Notes: generated by a model from the sequence alone, not told the origin. Numbered from the stretch's first letter, positions 7,194 through 15,540 are shown. The stretch: DNA of 22,022 nt from Kiritimatiellia bacterium (GCA_017413145.1 JAFPUX010000602.1:1-22022), one strand, 5' to 3'. Numbers and translations: made by a program.

Positions 7194-8671
7194 AACAATC
7201 ACTCGTCACTCGTCACTTGTCACTCGTCACTCCGCTGGCGGCATTCTTCATTCTGCATTCATCATTCTGCATTGCGGCGGCGGCCGAGGCCGCCGCCGAA
7301 CAGGAGGGCGTGCAGCTCTGGGAGGGCGGCCCGTTCTGGGCCGACCGGAACGTCGGCGCGGAGGAGCCGTGGGAGGCCGGTTACTACTTCTGGTGGGGCG
7401 ACACCGTCGGCTACAAGTGGGAGAACGGGAAGTGGGCGGCGAGCGACGGATCCACGAACGATTTCTCGTTCGCCAAGAAGGTCGACTACATCCCGACCTT
7501 CGGGATCTCCGCGGCCGAGGCGCGGCGGCAGGGGTGGACCACGGAGGAGAACCGGACGGCGCCCAAGCACGACGCGGCGCGCGTGCACTGGGGCGGCGAG
7601 TGGCGGATTCCGACGCGGCAGGAGCTGATCGACCTCAGCTACAACAAGTGCGACTGGATCAAGGCGGAGACGAACGGCGTCAAGGGATTCGTCGTCCGCG
7701 GCCGCGGCGACTACGCCAACGCGAGCATCTTCGTCCCCTTCGCCGGCTTCGCCAACTACAAGAAGCGGGACCTCTGGGGAAAATACGGCCATTTCTACGC
7801 AAGCGACCCGCGCATGGACCAGGTTCCCGGCATCTGGCGCCTCACCTACGGTTCGAACCGCTACGTGTTCTACCACTGGGACCGGTTCACGGGGATGAGC
7901 GTGCGACCGGTCCGCGGCGATCCCGGGCCCTTCGTCCGCCACGGCTACGCGGCCGGCATGGAAAACAAGGACGCCGAAATCAAGCCGTCCCGTCCGGGTT
8001 GCGCGCCCGAGGAGATCTTCGTCCCCGCCCCCGGCGAGCCGGCCGCGCAGAAGGGCGTCCGGCTCTGGGAGGGCGGGCCGCTCTGGGCCGACCGGAACGT
8101 CGGCGCGGAGAAGCCGTCCGACTACGGCTGGTTCTTCGCCTGGGGAAGCACCCGCGGCTACGTCTACGACTGGAAGATCCGGCACTGGGCGTCGGTCGAC
8201 GGCACCGACCCGCGCGCCGGGTTCGACCAATCGCACGCGACGTCCTTCGGCAAGGACTCGGAGAACCTGCGGAACGAGGGGCTGACCACGGCGGACGACG
8301 TGCTGGCGCCGGAGCACGACGCGGCCCGCGCGAACTGGGGCGGGCCGTGGCGGATGCCGACGAAGCAGGAGATGGAGGACCTCCGCGACAAGTGCGACTG
8401 GACCTGGACCACGAACGGCGTCAAGGGTTTCGTCGTCCGCGGCCGGGACGACTACGCCGACGCCGCCATCTTCCTCCCCGCAACCGGCTTCGGCATCGAG
8501 GAGAAGTGGTGGGCCCGAGAATCGGGCGGCTACCTCTGGTCGAGCGGTCCCTACCTGGAAGGCCCCAATGCGGACTGCTCGTGGCGTCTCCACTTCACCT
8601 CGCGCGGCATCGGCACGGACTACTGCTGGGACCGCCACATCGGAACCCCCGCCCGTCCCGTCCGGGATTGA
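7190..8671 (+). CDS. Exported protein C with two FISUMP-like domains
   Basis: This 493-residue paralogue has the same length as A. Signal peptide 1-~30 is almost identical to that of B (M-K-Q-S-L-V-T-R-H start). Domain 1 spans ~40-243 and domain 2 289-493. It shares A-type marks: K-V-D-Y-I-P-T-F in domain 1, F-V-R-H-G-Y after domain 1, and I-E-E-K-W-W and G-P-N-A-D-C-S-W-R-L-H-F in domain 2. The start at 7190 is supported by GAGG at 7178-7181 and the conserved N-terminus. It overlaps the small upstream frame by four bases, which would allow translational coupling. The C-terminal motif is A-R-P-V-R-D instead of V-R-P-V-R-E. The function is unknown. Confidence 0.82.
   Translation: MKQSLVTRHLSLVTPLAAFFILHSSFCIAAAAEAAAEQEGVQLWEGGPFWADRNVGAEEPWEAGYYFWWGDTVGYKWENGKWAASDGSTNDFSFAKKVDYIPTFGISAAEARRQGWTTEENRTAPKHDAARVHWGGEWRIPTRQELIDLSYNKCDWIKAETNGVKGFVVRGRGDYANASIFVPFAGFANYKKRDLWGKYGHFYASDPRMDQVPGIWRLTYGSNRYVFYHWDRFTGMSVRPVRGDPGPFVRHGYAAGMENKDAEIKPSRPGCAPEEIFVPAPGEPAAQKGVRLWEGGPLWADRNVGAEKPSDYGWFFAWGSTRGYVYDWKIRHWASVDGTDPRAGFDQSHATSFGKDSENLRNEGLTTADDVLAPEHDAARANWGGPWRMPTKQEMEDLRDKCDWTWTTNGVKGFVVRGRDDYADAAIFLPATGFGIEEKWWARESGGYLWSSGPYLEGPNADCSWRLHFTSRGIGTDYCWDRHIGTPARPVRD
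7199..7233 (+). repeat. Five TCACTCG-type heptamers in the n-region of protein C
   Basis: The array is identical to that of gene B, at the same offset of nine bases after the start codon begins. Confidence 0.88.
7242..7276 (+). repeat. Five CATTNNN heptamers in the signal peptide of protein C
   Basis: The units are CATTCTT, CATTCTG, CATTCAT, CATTCTG and CATTGCG, contiguous and in the common codon phase. Confidence 0.9.
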
Positions 8672-8745
8672 TCCGTCCCTCGCGGCTCGGGCACAGACCC
8701 CGCCACGACAGAAACCTTCGAAACCAAGAAACCGCGGAACACCCC

Positions 8746-10254
8746 ATGAGAAACACACTCGTCACTCGTCACCCGTCACTCGTCACTCCGCTGGCGGCAT
8801 TCTGCATGCTGCATGCTGCATTCGGCATTGCCGCGGAGCCGCCCGCCGCCGCGCAGGAGGGCGTGCAGCTCTGGGAGGGCGGGCCGTTCTGGGCCGACCG
8901 GAACGTCGGCGCGGAGGAGCCGTGGGAGCCCGGCTACTACTTCTGGTGGGGCGACACCGTTGGCTACAAGCGCGAGAACGACGCCTGGGTGGCGAGCGAC
9001 GGCTCCGGGTCAGACTCCTCGTTCCGCCACGGCGGCAACGCCCCCTACGCGAAGAACGCCGCCATGCTGCTCAAGGACGGCTGGATCACGACGAACAACG
9101 TCCTCGCGCCCGCGCACGACTCGGCCCGCGCGCACTGGGGCCGCGACTGGCGGATGCCGATGAAGCAGGAGCTGATGGACCTCGCCTACAACAAGTGCGA
9201 CTGGGAGGCGGCGGTCTCGAACGGCGTCAAGGGGGCCGTCGTCCGCGGCCGGGGCGACTACGCCCATGCCTCCATCTTCCTCCCCCTCGACGGCTGGGGC
9301 GACCAGAACAAGCTGGACCGCTGGGAGCAGTTCGGCCACCTCTGGGCGAGCGACCCGCGCACGGACGGCATCCCCGGCTCGTGGCGCCTCAAGTACAGTT
9401 CGAAGTGGGGGACCGTGGACTACCACTGGGACCGCTACGTCGGGACGACCGTGCGTCCGGTCCGGGGCGATCCCGGGCCCTTCCCCGGCCACGGGATCGC
9501 CGCGGGCCAGGAAGGCAAGGAGAAGCCGATCAAGCCGACCGGCCCGGCCTGTCCGCCCGAGGAGCTCGCCGCCCTCCTCGAGGCGCCGGCCGAGCCGAAG
9601 GGCGTCCGGCTCTGGGAGGGCGGTCCCGTCTGGGCCGACCGGAACATCGGCGCGAAGTCGCCGGCGGAGCCCGGCTGGTATTTCTGGTGGGGCGACACCG
9701 TCGGCCACGTCCACATTCACCCTCCGAGGGCGGGGGAATCGTCGCCTCGCAGCCGCATGATGGCCTGGGTGGCGGTCGACGGCTCTTCCTCGAACGTGCT
9801 GTTCGACGTGGTCCCCATGGCGACCTACGGCCGGGACCCCGCCACGCTGCGGAGCGGCGGATGGATCGGGGAGGACGGAGTCCTTACGCCCGAGCACGAC
9901 GCGGCCCGCGCGAACTGGGGCGACAACTGGCGCATGCCGACGCGGCAGGAGCTGGACGCCCTCTGCTACGACAAGTGCGACTGGACCTGGACGGACGCGG
10001 ACGGCGTCAAGGGGTTCGTCGTCCGCGGCCGGGACGACTACGCCTCCGCCGCCATCTTCATCCCCGTCTCCGGCTACGGCGCCGGGAACGCGCGGGCCGA
10101 ACCGGCGATGGGCTTCCTCTGGTCGAGTTCGGCGCACCTGGACGGCCCGCCGACGGACTGCTCGTGGCGCCTCGCGTTCGCCCAGCGCTTCGTCGGCACG
10201 GACTACTGCTGGGACCGCTGGGTCGCGGTGCCCGTCCGCCCGGTCCGCGAGTAA
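8746..10254 (+). CDS. Exported protein D with two FISUMP-like domains
   Basis: This 502-residue paralogue has a signal peptide with the M-R-N-T-L-V-T-R-H start and core C-M-L-H-A-A-F-G-I. Domain 1 (~38-244) is of the B type (L-P-L-D-G-W, D-P-R-T-D-G-I-P-G-S-W-R-L-K-Y, Y-V-G-T-T-V-R-P-V-R). Domain 2 (286-502) has C-Y-D-K-C-D-W-T-W-T as in B, but carries an extra ~17 residues at 323-339 (I-H-P-P-R-A-G-E-S-S-P-R-S-R) in place of the short loop seen in the other copies. The leader before the ATG has the shared AAACC nonamers with a GCGG in place of GAGG. The stop is followed 18 bases later by the creatininase-family gene. Function unknown; lectin-like binding is inferred. Confidence 0.82.
   Translation: MRNTLVTRHPSLVTPLAAFCMLHAAFGIAAEPPAAAQEGVQLWEGGPFWADRNVGAEEPWEPGYYFWWGDTVGYKRENDAWVASDGSGSDSSFRHGGNAPYAKNAAMLLKDGWITTNNVLAPAHDSARAHWGRDWRMPMKQELMDLAYNKCDWEAAVSNGVKGAVVRGRGDYAHASIFLPLDGWGDQNKLDRWEQFGHLWASDPRTDGIPGSWRLKYSSKWGTVDYHWDRYVGTTVRPVRGDPGPFPGHGIAAGQEGKEKPIKPTGPACPPEELAALLEAPAEPKGVRLWEGGPVWADRNIGAKSPAEPGWYFWWGDTVGHVHIHPPRAGESSPRSRMMAWVAVDGSSSNVLFDVVPMATYGRDPATLRSGGWIGEDGVLTPEHDAARANWGDNWRMPTRQELDALCYDKCDWTWTDADGVKGFVVRGRDDYASAAIFIPVSGYGAGNARAEPAMGFLWSSSAHLDGPPTDCSWRLAFAQRFVGTDYCWDRWVAVPVRPVRE
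8755..8789 (+). repeat. Five TCACTCG-type heptamers in the n-region of protein D
   Basis: The units are ACACTCG, TCACTCG, TCACCCG, TCACTCG and TCACTCC. The array sits at the same offset from the start codon as in B and C. Confidence 0.88.
8798..8832 (+). repeat. Five CATTNNN-type heptamers in the signal peptide of protein D
   Basis: The units are CATTCTG, CATGCTG, CATGCTG, CATTCGG and CATTGCC, in the common codon phase. Confidence 0.88.
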
Positions 10255-10272
10255 GCCGTTCACGCATCGACC

Positions 10273-11115
10273 ATGACGCCTCCACTGCCCTTCCTCTGGG
10301 ATCGCCTGACCGCCGACGACTTCGCGGACGCCGTCCGCGCGGCGGACGGCGTCGCGCTCCTCCCGCTCGGCTGCCTCGAAAAGCACGGCCGGCACCTTCC
10401 GCTCGGAACCGACATCTTGATCGCCTCCGAGCTCTGCCGCCGCGCCGCGTCGGTCGAGCCGGCGGTCGTCGTCCCGTGCCCGCCGTTCGGCCTCGTCTCC
10501 GAAGTCCGCAACGGTCCCGGCACGCTCGCGCTCCGCGCGGACACGCTCCTCGCCGTGCTGCGCGACCTCTGCGCCGACCTCTCGCGCAACGGGCTCGCGA
10601 AGATCGTGGTCGTGAACGGCCACGGCGGCAACCAGGAGCTCCTGCGCTACTTCCTGCGCGAGCGGCTCGAGGAGGGCGGCCCCTACGCGCTCTACCTCTT
10701 CCGCCCCGAATGGCGCGGCGACGAGGAGAAGCGCTACGCCGCGATGCTCGGGCGTGACGCGCTGCCGGAGTGCGGCCACGCCTGCATCCAGGAGACGCCG
10801 GAGGTGATGGCCATCGCGCCGGAGACCGTGCACATGGACCGCGTCGTCCCGGAGGAGACGCACCGCCTCGGGCGCCTCGCCGCGCTCCGCGAGTCGTTCG
10901 TCTCGACCTCCGTCGACTGGTACGCGGACTACCCCGCGCAAATCGCCGGCGACCCGACCGGCTCCACGCCGGAGCTCGGCGAGTGGCTCCTTTCGCTTCA
11001 CGCGGAGAAGCTCGTCCGCGCCATCCGCGCCGTCCGCGCGGACACCGTCACGCCCGTCCTCCTCGCGGAATACCGCGCCCGCTCCCTCGATCCTCTCCGG
11101 AACTCCCGACCATGA
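10273..11115 (+). CDS. Creatininase-family amidohydrolase
   Basis: The 280-residue protein matches the creatininase superfamily of metal-dependent cyclic-amide or amide hydrolases. Visible motifs are L-P-L-G-C-L-E-K-H-G-R-H-L-P-L-G-T-D (E36, H38 and D47 as metal ligands), V-V-V-N-G-H-G-G-N-Q-E (H117, E122), and a later E-T-P-E-V-M-A region matching the family's C-terminal segment. It has no signal peptide, so it should act in the cytoplasm, unlike most of its neighbours. The ATG at 10273 follows the stop of gene D by 18 bases and is preceded by CGACC, without a Shine-Dalgarno. Its stop overlaps the next start as ATGA (11112-11115), implying coupled translation. The family covers creatinine, formamidopyrimidine and other amides, so the substrate is open. 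Confidence 0.88.
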   Translation: MTPPLPFLWDRLTADDFADAVRAADGVALLPLGCLEKHGRHLPLGTDILIASELCRRAASVEPAVVVPCPPFGLVSEVRNGPGTLALRADTLLAVLRDLCADLSRNGLAKIVVVNGHGGNQELLRYFLRERLEEGGPYALYLFRPEWRGDEEKRYAAMLGRDALPECGHACIQETPEVMAIAPETVHMDRVVPEETHRLGRLAALRESFVSTSVDWYADYPAQIAGDPTGSTPELGEWLLSLHAEKLVRAIRAVRADTVTPVLLAEYRARSLDPLRNSRP

Positions 11116-12749
11116 GAAACGCACTCGCCCCTCTCTTCGCATTTTTCATTTTCCATTTTTCATTTTTCATTCCCGCGGCGGCGGCAGAGCCTCCGCCGCG
11201 CAGGCCGAAGGCGCTCGTGATCATGCTGGACGGCCTGCGCGCGGACGCCGTGGAGAACGTGGCGGGAGCGTCCAATCTGCGCATGCTGCGCGACGGCGCG
11301 TGGCGGCCGGAATACGGATGCGCGTGGTCGCTTACCGCGAACACGATCCTCGATGCGCCGACGATGAGCGGCCCGAACCACGTCTCCATCGCCTGCGGCG
11401 TCACGTCCGCGAAGCACCGCGTCCGCGGCAACCAGAAGAACGTATGCGACCACGGGAAGTGGCCGAGCTGGCTCGTGCGCCTCGCGGACGCTCGGCCGGA
11501 GGCGAAGACGCTCTTCGCCTTCGCGTGGGACTGGGACAAGGACCTCTCGCCCGATCCCCGTGTCGAGTTCGTCTACGGCAAGGACGAGGAGAACGCGAAG
11601 ATGATGGCCGAGCGCCTGGCCGCCCCCGACGCCCCCGACGCCGTGCAGTGGTACATCGACGCGCCCGACCACGCCGGCCACCTTTCCGGCTTCTATCCCT
11701 ACTCGGAGCGCTACACCAACACCGTGGCCCGCTTCGACAAGGCGATCGGCAAGGCGCTCGAGGCCATCGCCTCGCGCCCGACGTTCGACGACGAGGACTG
11801 GCTGGTCGTCGTCACGGCCGACCATGGCGGCTACCACAGGAACCACGGCCTGATGAACGGCCCCGCGACGACGATCCCGCTCCTCGTCGTCGGGCGCGAC
11901 GTGGCGCGGGGCCGGATGTCCGGCACGCCGCACAACGTCGACGTCGCGCCCACGGTGCTCGCGCACTTCGGCATCGACGCCTCGGGCATGGACCTGGACG
12001 GTCGGATTATCGGCAAGGACCCGGCGGCGTCCGACCCCGCGCGTCCGCTCAAGGAGGGCCTCGCGGCCTATCTGCCGTTCGACGGCGGCGCGCTCGCGAA
12101 CGCCGTCGCCGGCGGCCCGAAGGCCGTGGCGCTCGCGGACGTGCTGCAGGCGCATTTCGGCATCGGCGCCGCGAAGGGCGGCTTCGCCGGCGGCTATCTC
12201 CGCCTCGCGACGAACGCCGTGGGCGGCGTCCGCCTCGAGGGCTCCGAGAAACTCGAGTTCGAGAACGGCGGCGACTTCGCGCTCGCCCTCTGGGTGCGCA
12301 TGGACGGACCGCAGGAAGGCGACCCCGCGTTCGCGGGCAACAAGGACTGGGAGCACGGCGAGAACCCCGGCGTCGTGCTGGCCGCCGAAAAGGGCGTCCT
12401 GTTCAACGCCGGCCTCGCCGGCGCCGGGCGGATCGACCTGAAGCCCTACGACATCGAGCCCGGCGCGTGGACGTTCTACGCCGTGACGCGCTCCGCCGAC
12501 GGCGTGGTGCGCTTCTACCAGGGCGGGCCGGACGGCACCCTCTACTGGATGTCCGAGAACGCCGCCGAGATCGCGCTCGCCACAGGGATGCCGTTCTGCG
12601 TCGGCGCCGACGGCACCGGCGCCGGCCGGTTCCGGTTCGCGGGCGACATCGACGACTTCGCGCTCTGGACGCGCACCCTCTCGCACGAGGACGTCCGCAA
12701 AATCTACGAAGCCGGCCTCAAGGGCTCGCCCCTCGGCGACCTGCTCTGA
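11112..12749 (+). CDS. Exported nucleotide pyrophosphatase/phosphodiesterase with C-terminal LamG domain
   Basis: The 545-residue protein has a signal peptide (core F-F-I-F-H-F-S-F-F-I) and an alkaline-phosphatase-superfamily domain at ~32-310. Metal-site motifs are V-I-M-L-D-G-L-R-A-D (D40), T-M-S-G-P-N-H with S86 as likely nucleophile (Thr in most NPP enzymes), Y-I-D-A-P-D-H-A-G-H, V-T-A-D-H-G-G and T-P-H-N-V-D-V-A-P. It probably splits phosphodiester or pyrophosphate bonds, or phospho-substituents on glycans or lipids, outside the cytoplasm. Residues ~315-540 form a concanavalin-like LamG domain (A-Y-L-P-F-D-G-G start; D-D-F-A-L-W-T-R-T-L-S end), likely for carbohydrate binding. The start at 11112 is chosen for the signal peptide and the ATGA overlap; the upstream in-frame extension is out-of-frame creatininase sequence. 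A sulfatase-like reaction is less likely because the Cys/Ser-X-Pro-X-Arg motif is absent. Confidence 0.85.
   Translation: MRNALAPLFAFFIFHFSFFIPAAAAEPPPRRPKALVIMLDGLRADAVENVAGASNLRMLRDGAWRPEYGCAWSLTANTILDAPTMSGPNHVSIACGVTSAKHRVRGNQKNVCDHGKWPSWLVRLADARPEAKTLFAFAWDWDKDLSPDPRVEFVYGKDEENAKMMAERLAAPDAPDAVQWYIDAPDHAGHLSGFYPYSERYTNTVARFDKAIGKALEAIASRPTFDDEDWLVVVTADHGGYHRNHGLMNGPATTIPLLVVGRDVARGRMSGTPHNVDVAPTVLAHFGIDASGMDLDGRIIGKDPAASDPARPLKEGLAAYLPFDGGALANAVAGGPKAVALADVLQAHFGIGAAKGGFAGGYLRLATNAVGGVRLEGSEKLEFENGGDFALALWVRMDGPQEGDPAFAGNKDWEHGENPGVVLAAEKGVLFNAGLAGAGRIDLKPYDIEPGAWTFYAVTRSADGVVRFYQGGPDGTLYWMSENAAEIALATGMPFCVGADGTGAGRFRFAGDIDDFALWTRTLSHEDVRKIYEAGLKGSPLGDLL
11140..11174 (+). repeat. Five CATTNNN heptamers in the signal peptide of the phosphodiesterase
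   Basis: The units are CATTTTT, CATTTTC, CATTTTT, CATTTTT and CATTCCC. This gene is unrelated in its mature part to A-D, yet has the same array in the same phase. Confidence 0.9.
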
Positions 12750-12781
12750 CGCCGGAACAACCCCTCGGAGACCGACCGACC

Positions 12782-15499
12782 ATGAAAACAACGCCCCGCC
12801 TTCCGTCTTCCGCATTCTGCGTCGCGCTCGCCGCATTTTTCATTTTTCATTGTTCATTGTCCATTGCCGCAGCGGCGGAGTCCGCCGCGGAGGGCGTGCA
12901 GCTCTGGGAGGGCGGACCGTTCTGGGCCGACCGCAACGTCGGCGCCGAGGAGCCGTGGGAGTATGGCTATCACTTCTGGTGGGGCGACACGGTGGGCTCC
13001 AGGCGCGGGAAGCGCAACTGGGAGGCCAGCGACGGCTCCGATCCCCACGCCGACTTCATCTGGTTCACGAGGCGCACGCCGACATACGGCAAGGATCCGG
13101 ACACCCTGCGGCGCGAGGGGTGGACCACGGAGGACGACGTCCTCGCGCCGGAGCACGACGCGGCCCGCGCGCAGTGGGGCGGGGACTGGCGTCTGCCGAC
13201 GAGGCGGGAGCTGGAGGATCTCATCGACAAGTGCGACTGGACCTGGACGACCACGAACGACGTCAACGGATACGTGGTCAGCGGCCGGGGCGACTACGCC
13301 TCCGCGAGCTTCTTCGTCCCCGCCGCCGGCGCCGGCGTCGAGGAGAAGTGGTGGTGGCACGGGTCGGCGGGCTTCCTCTGGTCGGGCGAACCGGGCCTGG
13401 ACGCGCCCGAGACGGATTTCGCGTGGTGCCTCGAGTTCGGCGTGCGCTCGGGCGGTCCGCCGAAGAAGAACAAGCTGGCCGTCAAGATGGACTGCAGCTG
13501 GGAGCGGCGCCTGGGCCGGTCGGTCCGTCCGGTCCGCGGAGTCCCCGCCCTGCCGACGCGGCCCGCGCCGCCCCCGGCCGTCGCCGAAGACGACGATGGC
13601 GCCGCTGCTGAGCCCGCGACGAACGGGCGCTCGGGCGTCCGGCTCTGGGAGGGCGGCCCGCTCTGGGCCGACCGGAACGTCGGGGCGGACGAGCCGTGGG
13701 GGTCGGGCTTCTATTTCTGGTGGGGCGACACCGTCGGATACAAGCTCGAGAACGATCGCTGGGTGGCGGGCGACGGCTCCGGTTCGCTTCTGGAGTACAG
13801 CCTCTGGGGGACGAACGTGCCGACGGCCAAGAAAAGCCGCGGCGCGCTGCGGGAGGAAGGATGGACCACGAACGTCTCGATGCGGGTCGGGGGGGCGACC
13901 GTGCCGAACACCGTGCTCGCGCCCGCCTACGACGCGGCCCGGGCGCACTGGGGCGGCGACTGGCGGATGCCGACGAAGCAGGAGCTGCTCGACCTCTGCT
14001 ACAACAAGTGCGAGTGGACCTGGACGACCACGAACGGCGTCGAGGGGGCGATCGTCCGCGGACGGGGTGACTACGCCTCGTCCGCCATCTTCCTTCCCGC
14101 CACCGGCTGGAGCATGGAGAAATGGGAATTCAGGGGATGGGGCTTCTTCTGGGCGAGCGATCCGCGCACGGACGGCATGCCCGGATCGTGGCGCCTCAAG
14201 TTCGCCCGGGCCGGCAAAAACGGATCCAACGTCGAAAAATGCGTGGGCTATCACTGGGACCGGGTCGTCGCGGTGCCCGTGCGGCCCGTATGCGGCGGCG
14301 GAGTCGTGCCGATCGAACCCGCGCCCGCCGAACCCGCGCCGGTCAAAGCCACGCCGGTCAAAACCCCAGCGGCCGAAACTGCGCCGGCCAAAGCCGCTTC
14401 CGCCGAAACTGCACCCGCAGAAGCCGTGCCGGCGGCGCCGGCGCCGCGCATGGAGTTCGGCCCCGACGGCACGTTCGCCATCCTGCACGTCACGGACGTC
14501 CAGGTGCGCCAGCCGGTCGGCGGTCGCGCCGCCCGCGCGATGCGCGAGGCGATCGCGGCGACGAAGCCGCAGCTGGTCGTCGTCACCGGCGACAACGTCT
14601 ACCGGTGCAACGGCCGCGAGGAGTTTCCGAAACTGATGGGGCCGATGGTCGAGATCTTCAAGGAGGCGGGCGTCCCGTTCTGCGTCACCTTCGGCAACCA
14701 CGATTCGGAGGACGAGAGCGGAGACCGCTTCACGCGCGAGGAGCAGTACGACTGGTTCAAGGAGCAGGGCGGCGCGCTCTACGTCGACTACGACGTCCCG
14801 GGGCTGACCGGCGCCGGCAGCGGAGCGATCGAGCTGGCCGATCCGAAGTCCGGCAGGCCCTGCTTCCGGATCTTCGTCATGGACTGCTGCCCGTCCGGCG
14901 GGTGGGACAATTGCCGGACCGACCAGATCGCCTGGTACGAGCGCGTCGCGGCCGACGGCCTCCCGCACCTCTGGTTCCAACACGTCATCGTCCCGGACGT
15001 GTTCGACAACGGACTCTTCCGCGAAGCCAAAGAGGGCGAGAAGGGCGTCGAGATGAAGCTCGGCGGCCGCAAGGTCCGCGCCGTGCCCGCCGACGGCGTC
15101 GTCGGCGAGCTCAAGGAAGTCCCGCACGCGACCAAGATGCGGGACTACCGCGACGCCAGGCACACGCACGAGGGCCGCACGCTCTACGACGCCTGGCGCG
15201 CCAACGGGCACATGGTCGGCGCCTACTTCGGCCACGACCACATGAACTCCTTCGACGGCGTCGACGCGAACGGCATCCGCCTCGCCACGACGAAGGCGGT
15301 CACGACGACGTCCTACAACGACGGCGACCCGGGCGTGCGGCTGATCGTCGTCCACCCCGACGGCTCGTTCGAGACGGAGATCGGCACCCTGGACCATCCC
15401 TTCCCCGTCCCCGACGACGGCACGCCCTACCGCCCCGCCGCGCCGCAGCCGCTTCCGCGCGCCGGCGGCGCCCCGGAAACCAATAGCCTAGAATCCTAG
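12782..15499 (+). CDS. Exported fusion: two FISUMP-like domains plus calcineurin-like phosphoesterase
   Basis: The 905-residue protein has a signal peptide (1-~31), FISUMP-like domains at ~37-253 and 285-505, a Pro/Ala/Thr/Glu linker at ~506-556 built of short repeats, and a metallophosphoesterase domain from ~557. Its motifs are H-V-T-D-V-Q (D572), V-V-T-G-D-N, T-F-G-N-H-D-S-E, W-F-Q-H-V and F-G-H-D-H-M-N-S-F-D-G. The usual D-x-H of the first motif is D-V-Q here, so one metal ligand differs from the stand-alone paralogue at 19035-20036. The expected activity is phosphomono- or diester hydrolysis outside the cytoplasm, with the lectin-like pair possibly holding the substrate or cell surface. 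Domain types are exchanged relative to A-D: the first FISUMP copy has the E-E-K-W-W mark of domain 2, the second the D-P-R-T-D-G-M-P-G-S-W-R-L-K mark of domain 1. GGAG at 12767-12770 supports the start. Confidence 0.85.
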   Translation: MKTTPRLPSSAFCVALAAFFIFHCSLSIAAAAESAAEGVQLWEGGPFWADRNVGAEEPWEYGYHFWWGDTVGSRRGKRNWEASDGSDPHADFIWFTRRTPTYGKDPDTLRREGWTTEDDVLAPEHDAARAQWGGDWRLPTRRELEDLIDKCDWTWTTTNDVNGYVVSGRGDYASASFFVPAAGAGVEEKWWWHGSAGFLWSGEPGLDAPETDFAWCLEFGVRSGGPPKKNKLAVKMDCSWERRLGRSVRPVRGVPALPTRPAPPPAVAEDDDGAAAEPATNGRSGVRLWEGGPLWADRNVGADEPWGSGFYFWWGDTVGYKLENDRWVAGDGSGSLLEYSLWGTNVPTAKKSRGALREEGWTTNVSMRVGGATVPNTVLAPAYDAARAHWGGDWRMPTKQELLDLCYNKCEWTWTTTNGVEGAIVRGRGDYASSAIFLPATGWSMEKWEFRGWGFFWASDPRTDGMPGSWRLKFARAGKNGSNVEKCVGYHWDRVVAVPVRPVCGGGVVPIEPAPAEPAPVKATPVKTPAAETAPAKAASAETAPAEAVPAAPAPRMEFGPDGTFAILHVTDVQVRQPVGGRAARAMREAIAATKPQLVVVTGDNVYRCNGREEFPKLMGPMVEIFKEAGVPFCVTFGNHDSEDESGDRFTREEQYDWFKEQGGALYVDYDVPGLTGAGSGAIELADPKSGRPCFRIFVMDCCPSGGWDNCRTDQIAWYERVAADGLPHLWFQHVIVPDVFDNGLFREAKEGEKGVEMKLGGRKVRAVPADGVVGELKEVPHATKMRDYRDARHTHEGRTLYDAWRANGHMVGAYFGHDHMNSFDGVDANGIRLATTKAVTTTSYNDGDPGVRLIVVHPDGSFETEIGTLDHPFPVPDDGTPYRPAAPQPLPRAGGAPETNSLES
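12834..12868 (+). repeat. Five CATTNNN heptamers in the signal peptide of the fusion protein
   Basis: The units are CATTTTT, CATTTTT, CATTGTT, CATTGTC and CATTGCC. The phase is the same as in the other genes. An isolated CATTCTG lies upstream at 12813. Confidence 0.9.
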
Positions 15500-15526
15500 A
15501 AACCTAGGAACCTAGAATCCTAGAAA
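15487..15526 (+). repeat. Five CCTAGAAN octamers before the GH9 gene
   Basis: CCTAGAAT, CCTAGAAA, CCTAGGAA, CCTAGAAT and CCTAGAAA are contiguous. The array encodes the last residues (L-E-S) and the TAG stop of the fusion protein, then fills the leader of the GH9 gene. It contains five copies of CTAG, a tetramer that is rare in many bacterial genomes. Confidence 0.9.
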
Positions 15527-15540
15527 CCAAACGCCCGACC

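Larger units (their letters stand above)
3827..10254 (+). repeat. Tandem array of four two-domain paralogues (A, B, C, D)
   Basis: Four genes in a row encode the same two-domain architecture. Similarity alternates: A pairs with C and B pairs with D in both domains, by shared local motifs. This is what a duplication of a two-gene unit would leave. The signal peptides do not follow this pattern: B and C are nearly identical and A differs. Confidence 0.7.

Noticed and set aside
3827..10254. Diversity-generating retroelement acting on the C-type-lectin-like domains
   Set aside because: The fold would suit a variable protein, but there is no reverse transcriptase and no template repeat in the window. 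Differences between copies are ordinary substitutions and indels, not confined to adenines.
15489..15518. Promoter for the GH9 gene within the octamer array (TAGAAT copies)
   Set aside because: TAGAAT resembles a -10 box, but it arises from the repeat unit and no -35-like hexamer lies at 16-18 bases upstream of either copy.
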